A stretch of 64,000 nt of DNA from contig OZ245789.1 in assembly GCA_965228045.1 (NCBI GenBank), forward strand, positions 806,001 through 870,000, written 5' to 3'. The stretch is from JANQEU01 sp965228045 (GTDB lineage: Bacteria > Bacteroidota > Bacteroidia > Cytophagales > Cyclobacteriaceae). The notes beneath the pieces are model-generated. The model was not told where the DNA came from and did not search any database. It saw only the letters and a program-made list of their open reading frames with translations. This document shows, in pieces, positions 18,366 to 27,265 of the stretch; within the stretch, counting starts at the first letter, position 1; the number at the start of each line of letters is the position of its first letter. The position numbers and the translations under genes are program-made.

Positions 18366-19088
18366 ATGAGTGTATTGGATAGAAAGATTTCAGAAGTTGT
18401 AGATGAGAACTACATCTATGGGAGGGCACTCCACTATCTTGGTGTGGATTTCTATAATTATGAAGACACCACACTCAGGTCGCTTTGCCAGCAAAAAGGA
18501 ATCTCCAAAAGCAGACTGGTCAGAAGTTTTTACCAGTTCGATTCCAAGTCGAGAATTCCATTACATGAGATTCAGTCTTATCCGCTTAAGTTAACTCTTG
18601 AATATCTAAGATACTCTCATCATTCCTACATCAAAGATCACCTTCCTTACATTGCTAAATTGGTAAATGAGTTGCCGGAAAGGTGCGAAGGAGTTATGGA
18701 TCTGAAGGCTGTTTTTCCGCTCTTTGTGGAGGATTTTATCAATCACATTTATGAGGAGGAAGATGACCTTTTTGTTTACATAAGCGAATTGATCTCAGTT
18801 ACCAATAGCAATCATCATCACAAACTTCATCTCAATAAAAAGGACATTTGTCTAAAATCACTGATGGGCGATCATATGGATGAAGATGAGATGGAAGGAA
18901 TTCGAAATCTACTTAGCTCGATTGATACGCCCGATACCTTATCCAAGGTTGTAGTCAGTGAGATTCACGCCTTTGACAGGGAAATACTCTATCATGCTCA
19001 GATAGAGAATGAAATTCTTTTCCCTAAGGCCATCGAGCTTGAAGATTCCATTAGAGAGAAATCCAGAGAATTAAGCAAGCTGAACTAA
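18366..19088 (+). CDS. Hemerythrin-domain (RIC/YtfE-like) di-iron protein
   Basis: This 240-residue protein is related to the repair-of-iron-centres proteins YtfE/ScdA. An N-terminal ScdA_N-like segment (about 15-50) lacks the usual Cys pair and has only Cys41. The hemerythrin four-helix bundle follows with candidate iron ligands His85/86, His92, His127, Glu131, His170, Glu174, His210 and Glu214 (HHSYIKDHLPYI, HIYEEED, DHMDEDE, HAQIENEILFP). Family members repair Fe-S clusters damaged by nitric oxide or peroxide. ATG 18366 is chosen over TTG 18357. A TATATTTG box ends only 7 bp before this ATG, so a leaderless transcript is possible. ruvX starts immediately after its stop codon. Confidence 0.85.
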   Translation: MSVLDRKISEVVDENYIYGRALHYLGVDFYNYEDTTLRSLCQQKGISKSRLVRSFYQFDSKSRIPLHEIQSYPLKLTLEYLRYSHHSYIKDHLPYIAKLVNELPERCEGVMDLKAVFPLFVEDFINHIYEEEDDLFVYISELISVTNSNHHHKLHLNKKDICLKSLMGDHMDEDEMEGIRNLLSSIDTPDTLSKVVVSEIHAFDREILYHAQIENEILFPKAIELEDSIREKSRELSKLN

Positions 19089-19502
19089 ATGGCGAGACTC
19101 CTCGCTATTGATTTTGGCACTCGCAGAACGGGACTTGCAGTTACCGATCCGGACCAGATCATTGCCACGGCGCTTGACGCAATTCCAACACATACACTTG
19201 AAAATTACCTTAAGGATTATTTTGAAAAGGAGACAGTATCGACAGTAATTGTCGGTTGGCCAACGAAGGATGATGGCTCTCCGACCAACAATACACCCCA
19301 TGTAGAAGCTTTTGTAAACCGGTTCAAAAAGATATTCCCAAACATGGATGTAGTTTTGCACGATGAATGGAATACCTCAAACATGGCTATGCAGAGCATG
19401 ATCATGGGTGGTTCCAGCAAAAAAAGTCGTAGGAATAAATTGAACATTGATAAAGTGAGCGCTGTAATTATTTTACAGTCTTATATGGAAAGCAGACCAT
19501 GA
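19089..19502 (+). CDS. ruvX: Putative pre-16S rRNA nuclease / Holliday junction resolvase (YqgF)
   Basis: This 137-residue RNase H-fold protein starts LLAIDFGTRRTGLAVTDP, with the first catalytic Asp. It has the expected VIVGWPTKDDG and a late acidic residue in NIDKVSAVIILQSYME. Family members finish 16S rRNA 5'-end processing, and resolvase activity has also been reported. The gene directly abuts the hemerythrin gene and overlaps def by 4 bases (ATGA), so translational coupling is likely. Confidence 0.9.
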   Translation: MARLLAIDFGTRRTGLAVTDPDQIIATALDAIPTHTLENYLKDYFEKETVSTVIVGWPTKDDGSPTNNTPHVEAFVNRFKKIFPNMDVVLHDEWNTSNMAMQSMIMGGSSKKSRRNKLNIDKVSAVIILQSYMESRP

Positions 19503-20053
19503 TATACCCAATTGTTTTATATGGTGATCCCGTGTTGAAGCGCAAGGCGGATGAAGTGAAAAAAGATCATCCGGAACTTAAATCACTGATAGAGGACATG
19601 TTTGAAACCATGTATAGCGCAAATGGGGTGGGACTGGCAGCACCTCAAATCGGTAAGTCCCTAAGAATTTTTGTAATTGACAGTACCCCAACGGAGGAGA
19701 AAGAAGAGGACGGAATAAAGAAGGCATTTATCAATCCTGAAATACTGGAACAAGAGGGTGATGATGAGCCTTTCGAGGAGGGATGCCTTAGTATTCCAGG
19801 TATAAGAGAGGATGTGCAAAGACCCCCAAGAATTCTGATAAGATATGTTGATGAAAAATTCCGGGAGCATGAAGAGGAGTACGAAGGCATGGCTGCGCGG
19901 ATCATTCAGCATGAATATGATCATGTGGATGGTATTCTTTTCACGGATCACATTTCTGCATTCAAGCGCAGGTTACTGAAAGGAAAGCTCACTAACATCA
20001 GCAAGGGAAAAGTGGATGCCGATTACCGGGTAAAAGTCCCAATGAGAAGATGA
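19499..20053 (+). CDS. def: Peptide deformylase
   Basis: This 184-residue metalloenzyme removes the formyl group from new proteins. All three motifs are present: GVGLAAPQIG (about 40-49), EGCLSIPG with the metal-binding Cys, and QHEYDHVDG with the two metal-binding His residues and the catalytic Glu. The length is typical. It overlaps both neighbours by 4 bases, in an operon of ruvX, def, aminotransferase and amidase. Confidence 0.97.
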   Translation: MIYPIVLYGDPVLKRKADEVKKDHPELKSLIEDMFETMYSANGVGLAAPQIGKSLRIFVIDSTPTEEKEEDGIKKAFINPEILEQEGDDEPFEEGCLSIPGIREDVQRPPRILIRYVDEKFREHEEEYEGMAARIIQHEYDHVDGILFTDHISAFKRRLLKGKLTNISKGKVDADYRVKVPMRR

Positions 20054-21204
20054 GTGTTTCGGACGATATTGGATCTAAATTGCCCGATGTCGGAGATTCA
20101 ATTTTTTCTACCATGTCCTCCCTGGCCCGTGAACATGGGGCTGTCGACCTTTCGCAGGGATTCCCTGATTTTACTGTAGATCCCGAACTCATTGAAATGG
20201 TCAGCAATGAAATGAAATCGGGTAGAAATCAGTACGCGACTAGTAATGGGATTCCCGAGCTTAGAGATGCTATCGCGACTCTTTTTTCCTGGTCTTATGA
20301 TTGTAAAATTGATGGTATGGATAATGTGACCATCACTTCCGGAGCTACGGAAGCGATTTGTGCAGCCGTAACCTGTCTGGTTCATGAAGGTGATGAGGTG
20401 ATCATTTTTGATCCTTCTTATGACAGCTATGATCCATTAGTTAGAATGAACAAAGGGATTCCGGTGAGGATCAGACTGGAGTCACCAGATTTTACCATCG
20501 ACTGGGATATGGTAAGGGATAAGGTAAGCAACCAGACAAAGGTCATTATCATCAATACGCCTCATAACCCCACTGGTACGATTTTAACTTCTGATGACAT
20601 GACCGAGATTCAGAAAATAGTCCTGGAGCATGATCTGTATCTCATCAGTGATGAAGTCTATCATCATATCGTTTTTGATGGGAAAAGACATGAGAGTGTT
20701 CTCCGATATCCGGAGTTAGCAGCCAGAAGTATAGTCGCCTTTTCATTTGGTAAAATCTACCATGTTACAGGATGGAAGGTTGGTTTTGCCGTGGCCCCCC
20801 GGCCGCTTACAGATGAGCTTCGTAAAATTCACCAATTCCTTACCTTCAGTGTTCATACTCCCACACAATATGCACTGACCAGAGCCATTAATGGAGGGTT
20901 GGATTTTGCATCATTGTCTACTTTCTTTCAAAAGAAAAGGGATCTATTTCTTTCCCACTTGGATACTAAAGTCTTCGGGTTAAAACCGGCCGAAGGCACT
21001 TACTTTCAATTGCTGACCTACGAGCGTGATGAAGGCGATTTTGACCTCGCCAAAAGACTCATTAAGGAATACGGTATTGGAAGTATACCGGTATCAGTAT
21101 TCTATGAAGGTGGATATGATCCGGGGACCCTACGATTTTGCTTCGCAAAATCGGATGAGACACTTAAAAAAGGAGCTGAGATCTTAAATTCGATTCAATG
21201 GTAG
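20050..21204 (+). CDS. PLP-dependent aminotransferase, YbdL-like (methionine aminotransferase)
   Basis: This 384-residue class I/II aminotransferase has DLSQGFPDF, NTPHNPTGTIL, DEVYHHIVFDG, and the PLP-binding Lys in SFGKIYHVTGWKVG. The YHVTGWK stretch and the KIHQFLTFSVHTPTQYAL segment match the YbdL and kynurenine/glutamine transaminase group. That group uses methionine and glutamine and works in methionine salvage. It overlaps by 7 bases a YafV-like omega-amidase gene that can remove the 2-oxoglutaramate made when glutamine is the amino donor. That pairing supports the assignment (inference from context). Confidence 0.88.
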   Translation: MSVSDDIGSKLPDVGDSIFSTMSSLAREHGAVDLSQGFPDFTVDPELIEMVSNEMKSGRNQYATSNGIPELRDAIATLFSWSYDCKIDGMDNVTITSGATEAICAAVTCLVHEGDEVIIFDPSYDSYDPLVRMNKGIPVRIRLESPDFTIDWDMVRDKVSNQTKVIIINTPHNPTGTILTSDDMTEIQKIVLEHDLYLISDEVYHHIVFDGKRHESVLRYPELAARSIVAFSFGKIYHVTGWKVGFAVAPRPLTDELRKIHQFLTFSVHTPTQYALTRAINGGLDFASLSTFFQKKRDLFLSHLDTKVFGLKPAEGTYFQLLTYERDEGDFDLAKRLIKEYGIGSIPVSVFYEGGYDPGTLRFCFAKSDETLKKGAEILNSIQW

Positions 21205-21992
21205 AGGAGCTAAAAGTCACATTGGTACAATCGGACATTCACTGGGAATCGATAGATGCAAACCTGGCAATGTTTGAAGAAAAGATACGGTCAATCGAGG
21301 AAAAGACAGACCTGATTGTTCTGCCTGAGATGTTTTCGACAGGATTTTCCATGAACCCGCAAAAGCTGGCTGAACCGATGAATCTGACAACTTTTAGATG
21401 GATGAAGCTGATGGCTGAGCATACAGAAGCTGTTATCACCGGTAGTTTTATTGTAAAGGAAGATGGCCATTTTTATAATCGCATGCTGGCCATTTATCCC
21501 GATGGATCTTATAAGAAATACGATAAAAAGCATTTGTTTGGGTTGGCAGGTGAGGATAAGGAGTATACACCAGGGGGAGATCGGATTACTTTTGAAGTGA
21601 ATGGATGGCGCGTTTTCCCACAAATATGCTACGATTTGCGGTTTCCGGTTTTCTCAAGGTCAAGAGTTTCCGAACATACTCTATATGAATATGATGTGTT
21701 GATCTACGTTGCCAGCTGGCCAAGTCCAAGGATTCATGCCTGGGATACACTACTTCAGGCCAGAGCCATTGAGAACATTTCTTATAGCATAGGCGTCAAT
21801 CGGATCGGAACGGATGGTTCCAAAGTAGATTACATAGGTCATTCGGCTGTATATGACTACCTCGGACAGCCAGTAAGTAATTTGGGTGAATCGGAAGCTG
21901 TTGAAACGGTAAGGTTGAATAGATCAGGCCTGGAAAAATTCAGAAACAGGTTTCCATTTCAGGCGGATGCGGATCACTTCACATTACCCTGA
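21198..21992 (+). CDS. Nitrilase-superfamily omega-amidase, YafV-like
   Basis: This 264-residue cytosolic amidase has the Glu-Lys-Cys triad of the nitrilase superfamily: LIVLPEMFSTGFSM (Glu), KKHLFGLAGE (Lys), and PQICYDLRFPVF (Cys). These residue contexts match YafV, the 2-oxoglutaramate amidase. It would hydrolyse the keto-amide left by glutamine-dependent transamination to 2-oxoglutarate and ammonia. The gene overlaps the aminotransferase by 7 bases and runs 19 bases into the end of a convergent hypothetical gene. Confidence 0.88.
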   Translation: MVEELKVTLVQSDIHWESIDANLAMFEEKIRSIEEKTDLIVLPEMFSTGFSMNPQKLAEPMNLTTFRWMKLMAEHTEAVITGSFIVKEDGHFYNRMLAIYPDGSYKKYDKKHLFGLAGEDKEYTPGGDRITFEVNGWRVFPQICYDLRFPVFSRSRVSEHTLYEYDVLIYVASWPSPRIHAWDTLLQARAIENISYSIGVNRIGTDGSKVDYIGHSAVYDYLGQPVSNLGESEAVETVRLNRSGLEKFRNRFPFQADADHFTLP

Positions 21993-22366
21993 ATCCATTT
22001 GTTAATCGCTTTTTTCAGAGATTCCTCATCTTCGAAATATTGAGAATCCGGTATTTTTTTGATCAGACTATCTCCTTGCAGGGAAAAAACAGAGCAGCCT
22101 TCTTTTCTTAAGATGGTTTTCAAAACAGGTGACAGACCCTGGTGATTATGAGCCTGATCGAATAGAGCTACTACCAGCACTCGATCCGATTCATTTAAGA
22201 ACCTGTCGACATAACTTCTTGTGGAGGCATCAGACAAGGAATCAAAGCTGTAGATTGAAATTTTACTTTTGTTTTCACTTAGCCACTGAATCAATCCATG
22301 GTCAAATGTTTTGTCTTCTAAATTATCCAGAGATTGATATACAAGGATGGAAGCATCCGATGGCAT
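21974..22366 (-). CDS. Hypothetical protein (130 aa)
   Basis: I do not recognise this protein. It begins MPSDASILVYQSLDNLEDKT and looks like a small alpha/beta cytosolic protein, with a possible first strand at ILVYQ and a second at RVLVVALFD, reminiscent of a small receiver- or Toprim-like fold. No signal peptide or membrane segment is seen. It is convergent with the amidase gene (19-base overlap) and divergent from murF with only a 29-bp gap. No other frame explains this stretch. Confidence 0.55.
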   Translation of the reverse strand: MPSDASILVYQSLDNLEDKTFDHGLIQWLSENKSKISIYSFDSLSDASTRSYVDRFLNESDRVLVVALFDQAHNHQGLSPVLKTILRKEGCSVFSLQGDSLIKKIPDSQYFEDEESLKKAINKWIQGNVK

Positions 22367-22371
22367 AAGAT

Positions 22372-22379
22372 TATATTTG
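22372..22379 (+). promoter_or_regulatory. -7-like box for murF
   Basis: TATATTTG fits the Bacteroidota TAnnTTTG element and lies 16 bp upstream of the murF ATG. No TTG is found at the expected -33 spacing, so the match is partial. Confidence 0.3.
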
Positions 22380-22395
22380 AGTACAATAAACTGAA

Positions 22396-23667
22396 ATGGA
22401 GAATTTCATTCAATTTCTTTATTCAAAATTTCTCCAAAGTGATGGTGTCTCAATAGATACCAGAACACTGGAAGAGGGTAACCTCTTTTTTGCGCTAAAA
22501 GGTCCATCATTCAATGGAAATACATACGCCGGGAAAGCCATCGAAATGGGGGCGTCTTTTGCCGTAGTGGATGAAAAAAAATACGCTGATGGTAAGCGAA
22601 TAATCTACACGAAGGATTCTTTAGAAACGCTTCGGGAACTTGCAATTTTTCATAGATCAAGGTATAAGAGAGTGGTTATTGGCCTGACAGGATCAAACGG
22701 GAAGACAACCACGAAGGAGCTACTAACGGCCGTACTCTCGAAAAAATATGTGGTGCACAGTACACCCGGCAATTACAACAATCATATAGGAGTTCCGCTC
22801 ACATTGCTGCATTTATTTCCTCAGGTAGAAATTGCTGTTATCGAAATGGGTGCAAATCATGTTGGCGAAATTGCGGATTTGTGCCGCATAGCCAATCCTA
22901 CACATGGTTTGATCACAAACATTGGCAAAGCTCACACTGAGACTTTTGGAGGTATCGAGGGAGTTCTAAGGGGCAAGTCGGAGTTGTTTGATCATTTGAA
23001 GAAATCGAAAGGGAAAGTTTTTATAAATACAAATGATCACAGACTCAGCAATATGAAAAGACGCTTTGAAGACTGTGAGGAATACCCTGAAAAGGGAATG
23101 GTCCTGGATTCATCGGACCCTTTTTTGAAAGTAAGGATGGGGACTGAAGAAATCAGAACGCGGCTGGTTGGTGATTATAACTTTGAAAATGTAGCGGCTG
23201 CTATTAAAGTTGGAAGGTTTTTTGGAGTTGGAGATGAAAATATTGCTGAGGCCATTAGGGACTACACACCTGAGAATATGCGTTCACAGGTAATTGTAAA
23301 GAATGGGACTCAGTTGATTATGGATGCTTACAATGCAAACCCTGACTCAATGAAAAAAGCGGTTCAAAATCTTTCAACATTTGAGGGCAAAAAGCTGGCC
23401 ATTCTTGGGGAGATGAATGAATTGGAAAATGAGGAAAAGGAACACCAGGAGATTGGTAAACTGCTTAATGAACTGGATGTCCCTGCGATTTTAGTAGGAC
23501 CAAAAATGAAATCGACTTCAGAAAAGTATAAAGGGTTGATTTGGTTTGAAAACAAGGAACATGCAGCAGAACATTTACAAAAGACGGATCTGCGACAAAG
23601 TACTGTTCTTCTCAAGGCATCCAGGAGCCTAAAACTGGAAACTTTGCGAGATTCGATATTACATTAA
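22396..23667 (+). CDS. murF: UDP-N-acetylmuramoyl-tripeptide--D-alanyl-D-alanine ligase
   Basis: This 423-residue Mur ligase adds D-Ala-D-Ala to the peptidoglycan precursor in the cytoplasm. The N-terminal domain contains SIDTRTLEEGNLFFALKG, which binds the UDP-sugar. The ATP loop is VIGLTGSNGKTTTKE. EMGANHVGEI and ITNIGKAHTETFGG follow in the central domain, and the C-terminal domain has DAYNANPDSM. The length is slightly short, as is usual for Bacteroidota. It stands alone on the plus strand, away from a dcw cluster. Confidence 0.95.
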   Translation: MENFIQFLYSKFLQSDGVSIDTRTLEEGNLFFALKGPSFNGNTYAGKAIEMGASFAVVDEKKYADGKRIIYTKDSLETLRELAIFHRSRYKRVVIGLTGSNGKTTTKELLTAVLSKKYVVHSTPGNYNNHIGVPLTLLHLFPQVEIAVIEMGANHVGEIADLCRIANPTHGLITNIGKAHTETFGGIEGVLRGKSELFDHLKKSKGKVFINTNDHRLSNMKRRFEDCEEYPEKGMVLDSSDPFLKVRMGTEEIRTRLVGDYNFENVAAAIKVGRFFGVGDENIAEAIRDYTPENMRSQVIVKNGTQLIMDAYNANPDSMKKAVQNLSTFEGKKLAILGEMNELENEEKEHQEIGKLLNELDVPAILVGPKMKSTSEKYKGLIWFENKEHAAEHLQKTDLRQSTVLLKASRSLKLETLRDSILH

Positions 23668-23692
23668 ACGTTAAGCATTATCATATTTAAAA

Positions 23693-24343
23693 ATGAAAGA
23701 GATATTTAGCTTTTTATCTGACCTGGCTGCTCATAACAACAAGGAATGGATGGATGAAAACAGAGATAGGTACGAGAGTTGTAGAGAGGAATTCAAAGGC
23801 ATTGTCACCAACTTAATCGCCGGGATTGGTTCCTTCGATGAAAGTGTTGTGGGACTAGCTCCTAAGGACTGTATTTTCCGAATCAACCGGGACATTCGTT
23901 TTAGCAAGAATAAAGATCCTTATAAAACCAACTTCGGCGCCGCGATTACACCAGGAGGCAAGCGTACAGCAAACCCAACCTACTATCTTCATGTGGAACC
24001 AGGCAAGTCAATGATGGCATGTGGAGTGTATCATCCTGATGCCGAAAACCTTAAGAAGATTCGGCAAGAGATTGACTATAATGCCGGTGAGCTGAAAAAA
24101 ATAGTTGAAAATCCTGCTTTTGCTGAGACATTTGGTCCCATAAGAGGAGATGCCCTCAAAACAGCCCCTAAAGGTTACCCAAAAGACCATCCAAACCTGG
24201 AACTGCTCAAGTTCAAGGACTTTATTGCCTGGAAGTCAATTGATGATAAATTCTTCTTTAAAGATGGATTTGAAGAGGCATTGATCAGCCGTTTCAAGGT
24301 GTCCTATCCATTCAACCAATACCTGGCCGTGGCCATAAGTTAA
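23693..24343 (+). CDS. DUF2461 family protein
   Basis: This 216-residue protein matches DUF2461: FLSDLAAHNNKEWMDENRDRY at the start, then FRINRDIRFSKNKDPYKTNF and HVEPGKSMMACGVYHPD. The family is widespread in Bacteroidota and cytosolic, without a proven function. It lies 25 bp after murF on the same strand and may be read from the same promoter. Confidence 0.9.
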   Translation: MKEIFSFLSDLAAHNNKEWMDENRDRYESCREEFKGIVTNLIAGIGSFDESVVGLAPKDCIFRINRDIRFSKNKDPYKTNFGAAITPGGKRTANPTYYLHVEPGKSMMACGVYHPDAENLKKIRQEIDYNAGELKKIVENPAFAETFGPIRGDALKTAPKGYPKDHPNLELLKFKDFIAWKSIDDKFFFKDGFEEALISRFKVSYPFNQYLAVAIS

Positions 24344-24360
24344 AATATTTTCAGAAACCC

Positions 24361-24390
24361 TTGCAATAAAAGTAAACAAAGCTACTTTTG
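24361..24390 (+). promoter_or_regulatory. Bacteroidota consensus promoter for tRNA-Val
   Basis: TTG at 24361-24363, a 19-base spacer, and TACTTTTG at 24383-24390 match the TTG-N19-TAnnTTTG promoter of Bacteroidota exactly. Transcription would start near 24397, about 35 bp before the tRNA. Confidence 0.75.
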
Positions 24391-24430
24391 CAGTCCTTTT
24401 ATGCACCATGGACTACTTCCAGGTGTGTTC

Positions 24431-24505
24431 GGGCGCTTAGCTCAGCTGGTTCAGAGCACCTCGTTTACACCGAGGGGGTCGGGGGTTCGAATCCCTCAGC
24501 GCCCA
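24431..24505 (+). tRNA. tRNA-Val (anticodon UAC)
   Basis: This is a 75-base cloverleaf. The acceptor stem GGGCGCT pairs with AGCGCCC, the D stem is GCTC/GAGC, the anticodon stem CCTCG/CGAGG encloses the loop TTTACAC with anticodon TAC, and the T arm has GGTTCGAAT. The discriminator is A, and CCA is not encoded. It has its own promoter (24361-24390) and terminator (24510-24540). The AT-rich peptide-export cluster begins just beyond its 3' end. Confidence 0.95.
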
Positions 24506-24509
24506 CGTC

Positions 24510-24540
24510 AAGGACTTCCTTTCAGGGAGTCCTTTTTTTA
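24510..24540 (+). terminator. Intrinsic terminator after tRNA-Val
   Basis: An 11-bp stem (AAGGACTTCCT / AGGGAGTCCTT, one G-T wobble) is followed by a run of T. It starts five bases after the tRNA. Confidence 0.85.
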
Positions 24541-24617
24541 TAATTGAGTGGGATGAGAACCTTAAATGTTCCTCGATCTCGGCAGATGACTTGTTTTAAC
24601 TTTTTTAATTGTGTCTA

Positions 24618-25079
24618 TCAAAGAATTTGACTTATCAGTTTTGTTTTTTCACCTTGAACTTGTATAACTACTTTTTCCCCATATTCTAGCTCTGGAATTT
24701 TTGAAGTTTGTGAAATAGTTTGAAACGACATTTCCAAAACTAAAGAATTACAACTATTCCGTTTGACAGATTTCAATGCGACGGGTATAAATTGTAAGGA
24801 AGTGGTGGATTTGATTAGAATTTTTTTCGAATCTTCATTAAAGCTTGAAATTAGGCTTGTTTCCGTTACGGGAATCTCCACAAGCCCAGATGAAATAATT
24901 GTACCCTGTCCTTGGGTAATTCTAGGATACTTTATGGAGTAAGCGATAAAAAGAGAAACGAACATTAGAAAGAACAGTACAATATTTCCTGTTCTTATGA
25001 TCCATGGAAGTGGAAGATTTATAATATCCAATAGCTCTTTGCTAATAATTGACAACTCAATTTTTGACTTTTTAATCAT
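24618..25079 (-). CDS. Short HlyD-like membrane fusion partner of the peptide exporter
   Basis: This 153-residue protein begins at ATG 25079, overlapping the exporter stop by 8 bases. The N-terminus (ELLDIINLPLPWIIRTGN) and the single membrane helix (about 28-50), followed by IKYP, look like the start of Bacteroidota HlyD-family secretion proteins. Those are usually about 400 residues with a lipoyl domain and coiled-coil hairpin; here the sequence goes straight to a short beta-rich tail and stops. It may be a naturally minimal adaptor or a gene that lost its 3' two thirds. No remnant of the missing part is visible in the 75 bp downstream. By position it should work with the exporter at the inner membrane. 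Confidence 0.65.
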   Translation of the reverse strand: MIKKSKIELSIISKELLDIINLPLPWIIRTGNIVLFFLMFVSLFIAYSIKYPRITQGQGTIISSGLVEIPVTETSLISSFNEDSKKILIKSTTSLQFIPVALKSVKRNSCNSLVLEMSFQTISQTSKIPELEYGEKVVIQVQGEKTKLISQIL

Positions 25080-27249
25080 TAGCCAATTCCAATTGATTTC
25101 GAATAAGATTTGCATAGAAGCCTGATTTTTTCATGAGTGTTGAATGAGAACCTTGTTCCACAATAGTTCCGTTTGAAAGAACTAGAATATTGTCTGCTTT
25201 TTTTATTGTACTTAAACGATGAGCAATAATCACACAAGTCCTATTTTCATAAAAATTTGCAAGATTCTTTACAATTTCCATTTCATTTCTAGAGTCTAAT
25301 GAGGATGTTGCCTCATCAAAAAAAAGAAATTTAGGGTCCTTGTATACTGCCCTTGCGATAAGGATTCTTTGCTTTTCTCCGGTGCTTAGATTCACTCCCC
25401 CGGCACCAACTTTAGTATGAATTCCATTAGATAAAGATTTCACAAAATCATCGATTTGTGCTACCTTAAGAGCTTTCCATATCTTCTCATTGTCTAAGTT
25501 GTCTTGACTTATTGCTACATTACTCGATATACTTCCACTAAAAATGTATCCTTCTTGCATAACCACACCACAGACTGATCTCCAGTGCTTATGTGATATT
25601 TGGGATAAATCATTTTCAGATACAGTGATCTTCCCGTTATTCGCCTTATAGAATTTGAGTAATAATTTAAGTAACGTGGATTTCCCACTTCCACTAGGAC
25701 CAACTATGGCAGTTACTTTATTTTGTGGAATTTCGCAGGAAATATTTTTCAGTGTATAATTGGAATTACCTGGATATTTATAGAAAATATTGAATAATCT
25801 TATTGATCCATCTAACTGGTAGATTTGATTTTTGGTTTTCAAAAATCCATCTTCATTTTTGATACCGTAAATCTCACCAAATCTTTCGAAAGCAATTTTT
25901 GCATCTTGCCAATCCCTAATGAAATTAATCATTCTCAGAATTGGAGAATTGAGTTGTCCAACTATATATGATATAGCTAACATCATTCCGAGAGTCAATT
26001 CTTGATTTACAACTAGAATAGCTGAATATGCTGTAATAGAAATGTTCTTCAACTCGTTTAGGAATGTAGAACCACCAGCTTGAACTTGCTCGAGGATTAA
26101 GGATTTCTTTGAAAGTTCGAATTGTTTGACTTGGACTTGCTCCCATTCATTTTTTTTGATATTTTCAGCATTATGTAATTTGATATCCTGCATAGCTGTC
26201 AAGATTTCTATGATATTACCTTGCTCTTGACCATGTTGGTAAAAGGATTTGTAATCAAGTTCTCTTCTCTTTTTTAGAAAGATTAGTAGCCAAACAAGAT
26301 AAAATATACTTCCAGCTATGAATATGAAGAATATAGCTAAGCTATACCAAGCTAGAACTACGACAAAAACAAGCAGGCTTACTATTGAAAAAAGTAAGTC
26401 CAGAGAGGAGTTAGTTAAAATCCTCTCGATTCTGTAATGGTCACTGACTCTCTGCAGTAAATCACCAACAACTCTAGTGTCAAAAAATGAAATAGGCAAT
26501 TTCATCAGTTTTGCTAGAAAGTCAGACATTATTGTTACACTAATTTGGGTGCTTAATTGAAGCAATGTCCAACCTCTAATGAATTCAATTGATGTTTTTC
26601 CTAAGAATAGAAAAATCTGGGCTGCTAAAATAAGATATATGAAATCTAAATTCTGTTGATTGATTCCTATATCAACAATAACTTGGGTTAAAAATGGAAA
26701 TATAAATTGAATGATAGATAGTGAAAGGAGTCCCAGTACTAAGTGCCAAAAGGAATTTCTAAAAGATATGAGATGCCTAATTAAATTTGGCCCATTTTCA
26801 CCAGTGTGGAAATTTAAGTTGTAAAAATCCTTTGTGGGCTCTAATATCAGGGAATAACCTTCGATTGCTTTTTTATCACTCGCCCAGCCTTGCAGAAATT
26901 CTGATAATCGGTATTTCATTAGACCTATAGCTGGATCCGATACAAAAACGAAGTTCTTTGAAATTTTGTATACTACTACAAAATGGGATTGATGCCAGTT
27001 TACAATGCAAGGTAAAGGAGTTTCATTTCGAAAAGTATAAAAATCACATTTTACTCCCGTAGATTTAAAACCTAGTTCTTCCGCAGCGTTGCTTAACCCC
27101 TGAAAGTTGGTGCCAGATTTACTTGTTCCACAAAGTTCGTGGAGTAGAGATTTAGAGATTTTCTTATTATGGTATTTACATATTATATGTAGACATGTAG
27201 GACCGCAATCATTTGAATCCACCTGAATGGACTGGGGGAATGACATCAT
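25072..27249 (-). CDS. Peptidase-containing ABC exporter (C39 family)
   Basis: This bifunctional inner-membrane exporter cuts the leader of a GS/GG-type precursor and pumps the core out. From ATG 27249 (725 residues), the C39 protease domain covers about 1-130, with catalytic Cys15 in DSNDCGPTCL, His89 in HQSHFVVVY and Asp105 in SDPAIG. Six membrane helices follow at about 155-440. The ATPase has Walker A GPSGSGKSTLL, signature LSTGEKQRILIARA, Walker B FLFFDEATSSLD, and H-loop IIAHRLSTI. The frame extends to 27285, but that start lies inside a terminator hairpin, so MMSFPQSIQ is preferred. The precursor peptide gene lies 67 bp upstream. Base composition is visibly AT-rich compared with the flanks. 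Confidence 0.95.
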   Translation of the reverse strand: MMSFPQSIQVDSNDCGPTCLHIICKYHNKKISKSLLHELCGTSKSGTNFQGLSNAAEELGFKSTGVKCDFYTFRNETPLPCIVNWHQSHFVVVYKISKNFVFVSDPAIGLMKYRLSEFLQGWASDKKAIEGYSLILEPTKDFYNLNFHTGENGPNLIRHLISFRNSFWHLVLGLLSLSIIQFIFPFLTQVIVDIGINQQNLDFIYLILAAQIFLFLGKTSIEFIRGWTLLQLSTQISVTIMSDFLAKLMKLPISFFDTRVVGDLLQRVSDHYRIERILTNSSLDLLFSIVSLLVFVVVLAWYSLAIFFIFIAGSIFYLVWLLIFLKKRRELDYKSFYQHGQEQGNIIEILTAMQDIKLHNAENIKKNEWEQVQVKQFELSKKSLILEQVQAGGSTFLNELKNISITAYSAILVVNQELTLGMMLAISYIVGQLNSPILRMINFIRDWQDAKIAFERFGEIYGIKNEDGFLKTKNQIYQLDGSIRLFNIFYKYPGNSNYTLKNISCEIPQNKVTAIVGPSGSGKSTLLKLLLKFYKANNGKITVSENDLSQISHKHWRSVCGVVMQEGYIFSGSISSNVAISQDNLDNEKIWKALKVAQIDDFVKSLSNGIHTKVGAGGVNLSTGEKQRILIARAVYKDPKFLFFDEATSSLDSRNEMEIVKNLANFYENRTCVIIAHRLSTIKKADNILVLSNGTIVEQGSHSTLMKKSGFYANLIRNQLELAND

Positions 27250-27265
27250 TCCATTATGGGCAAGT

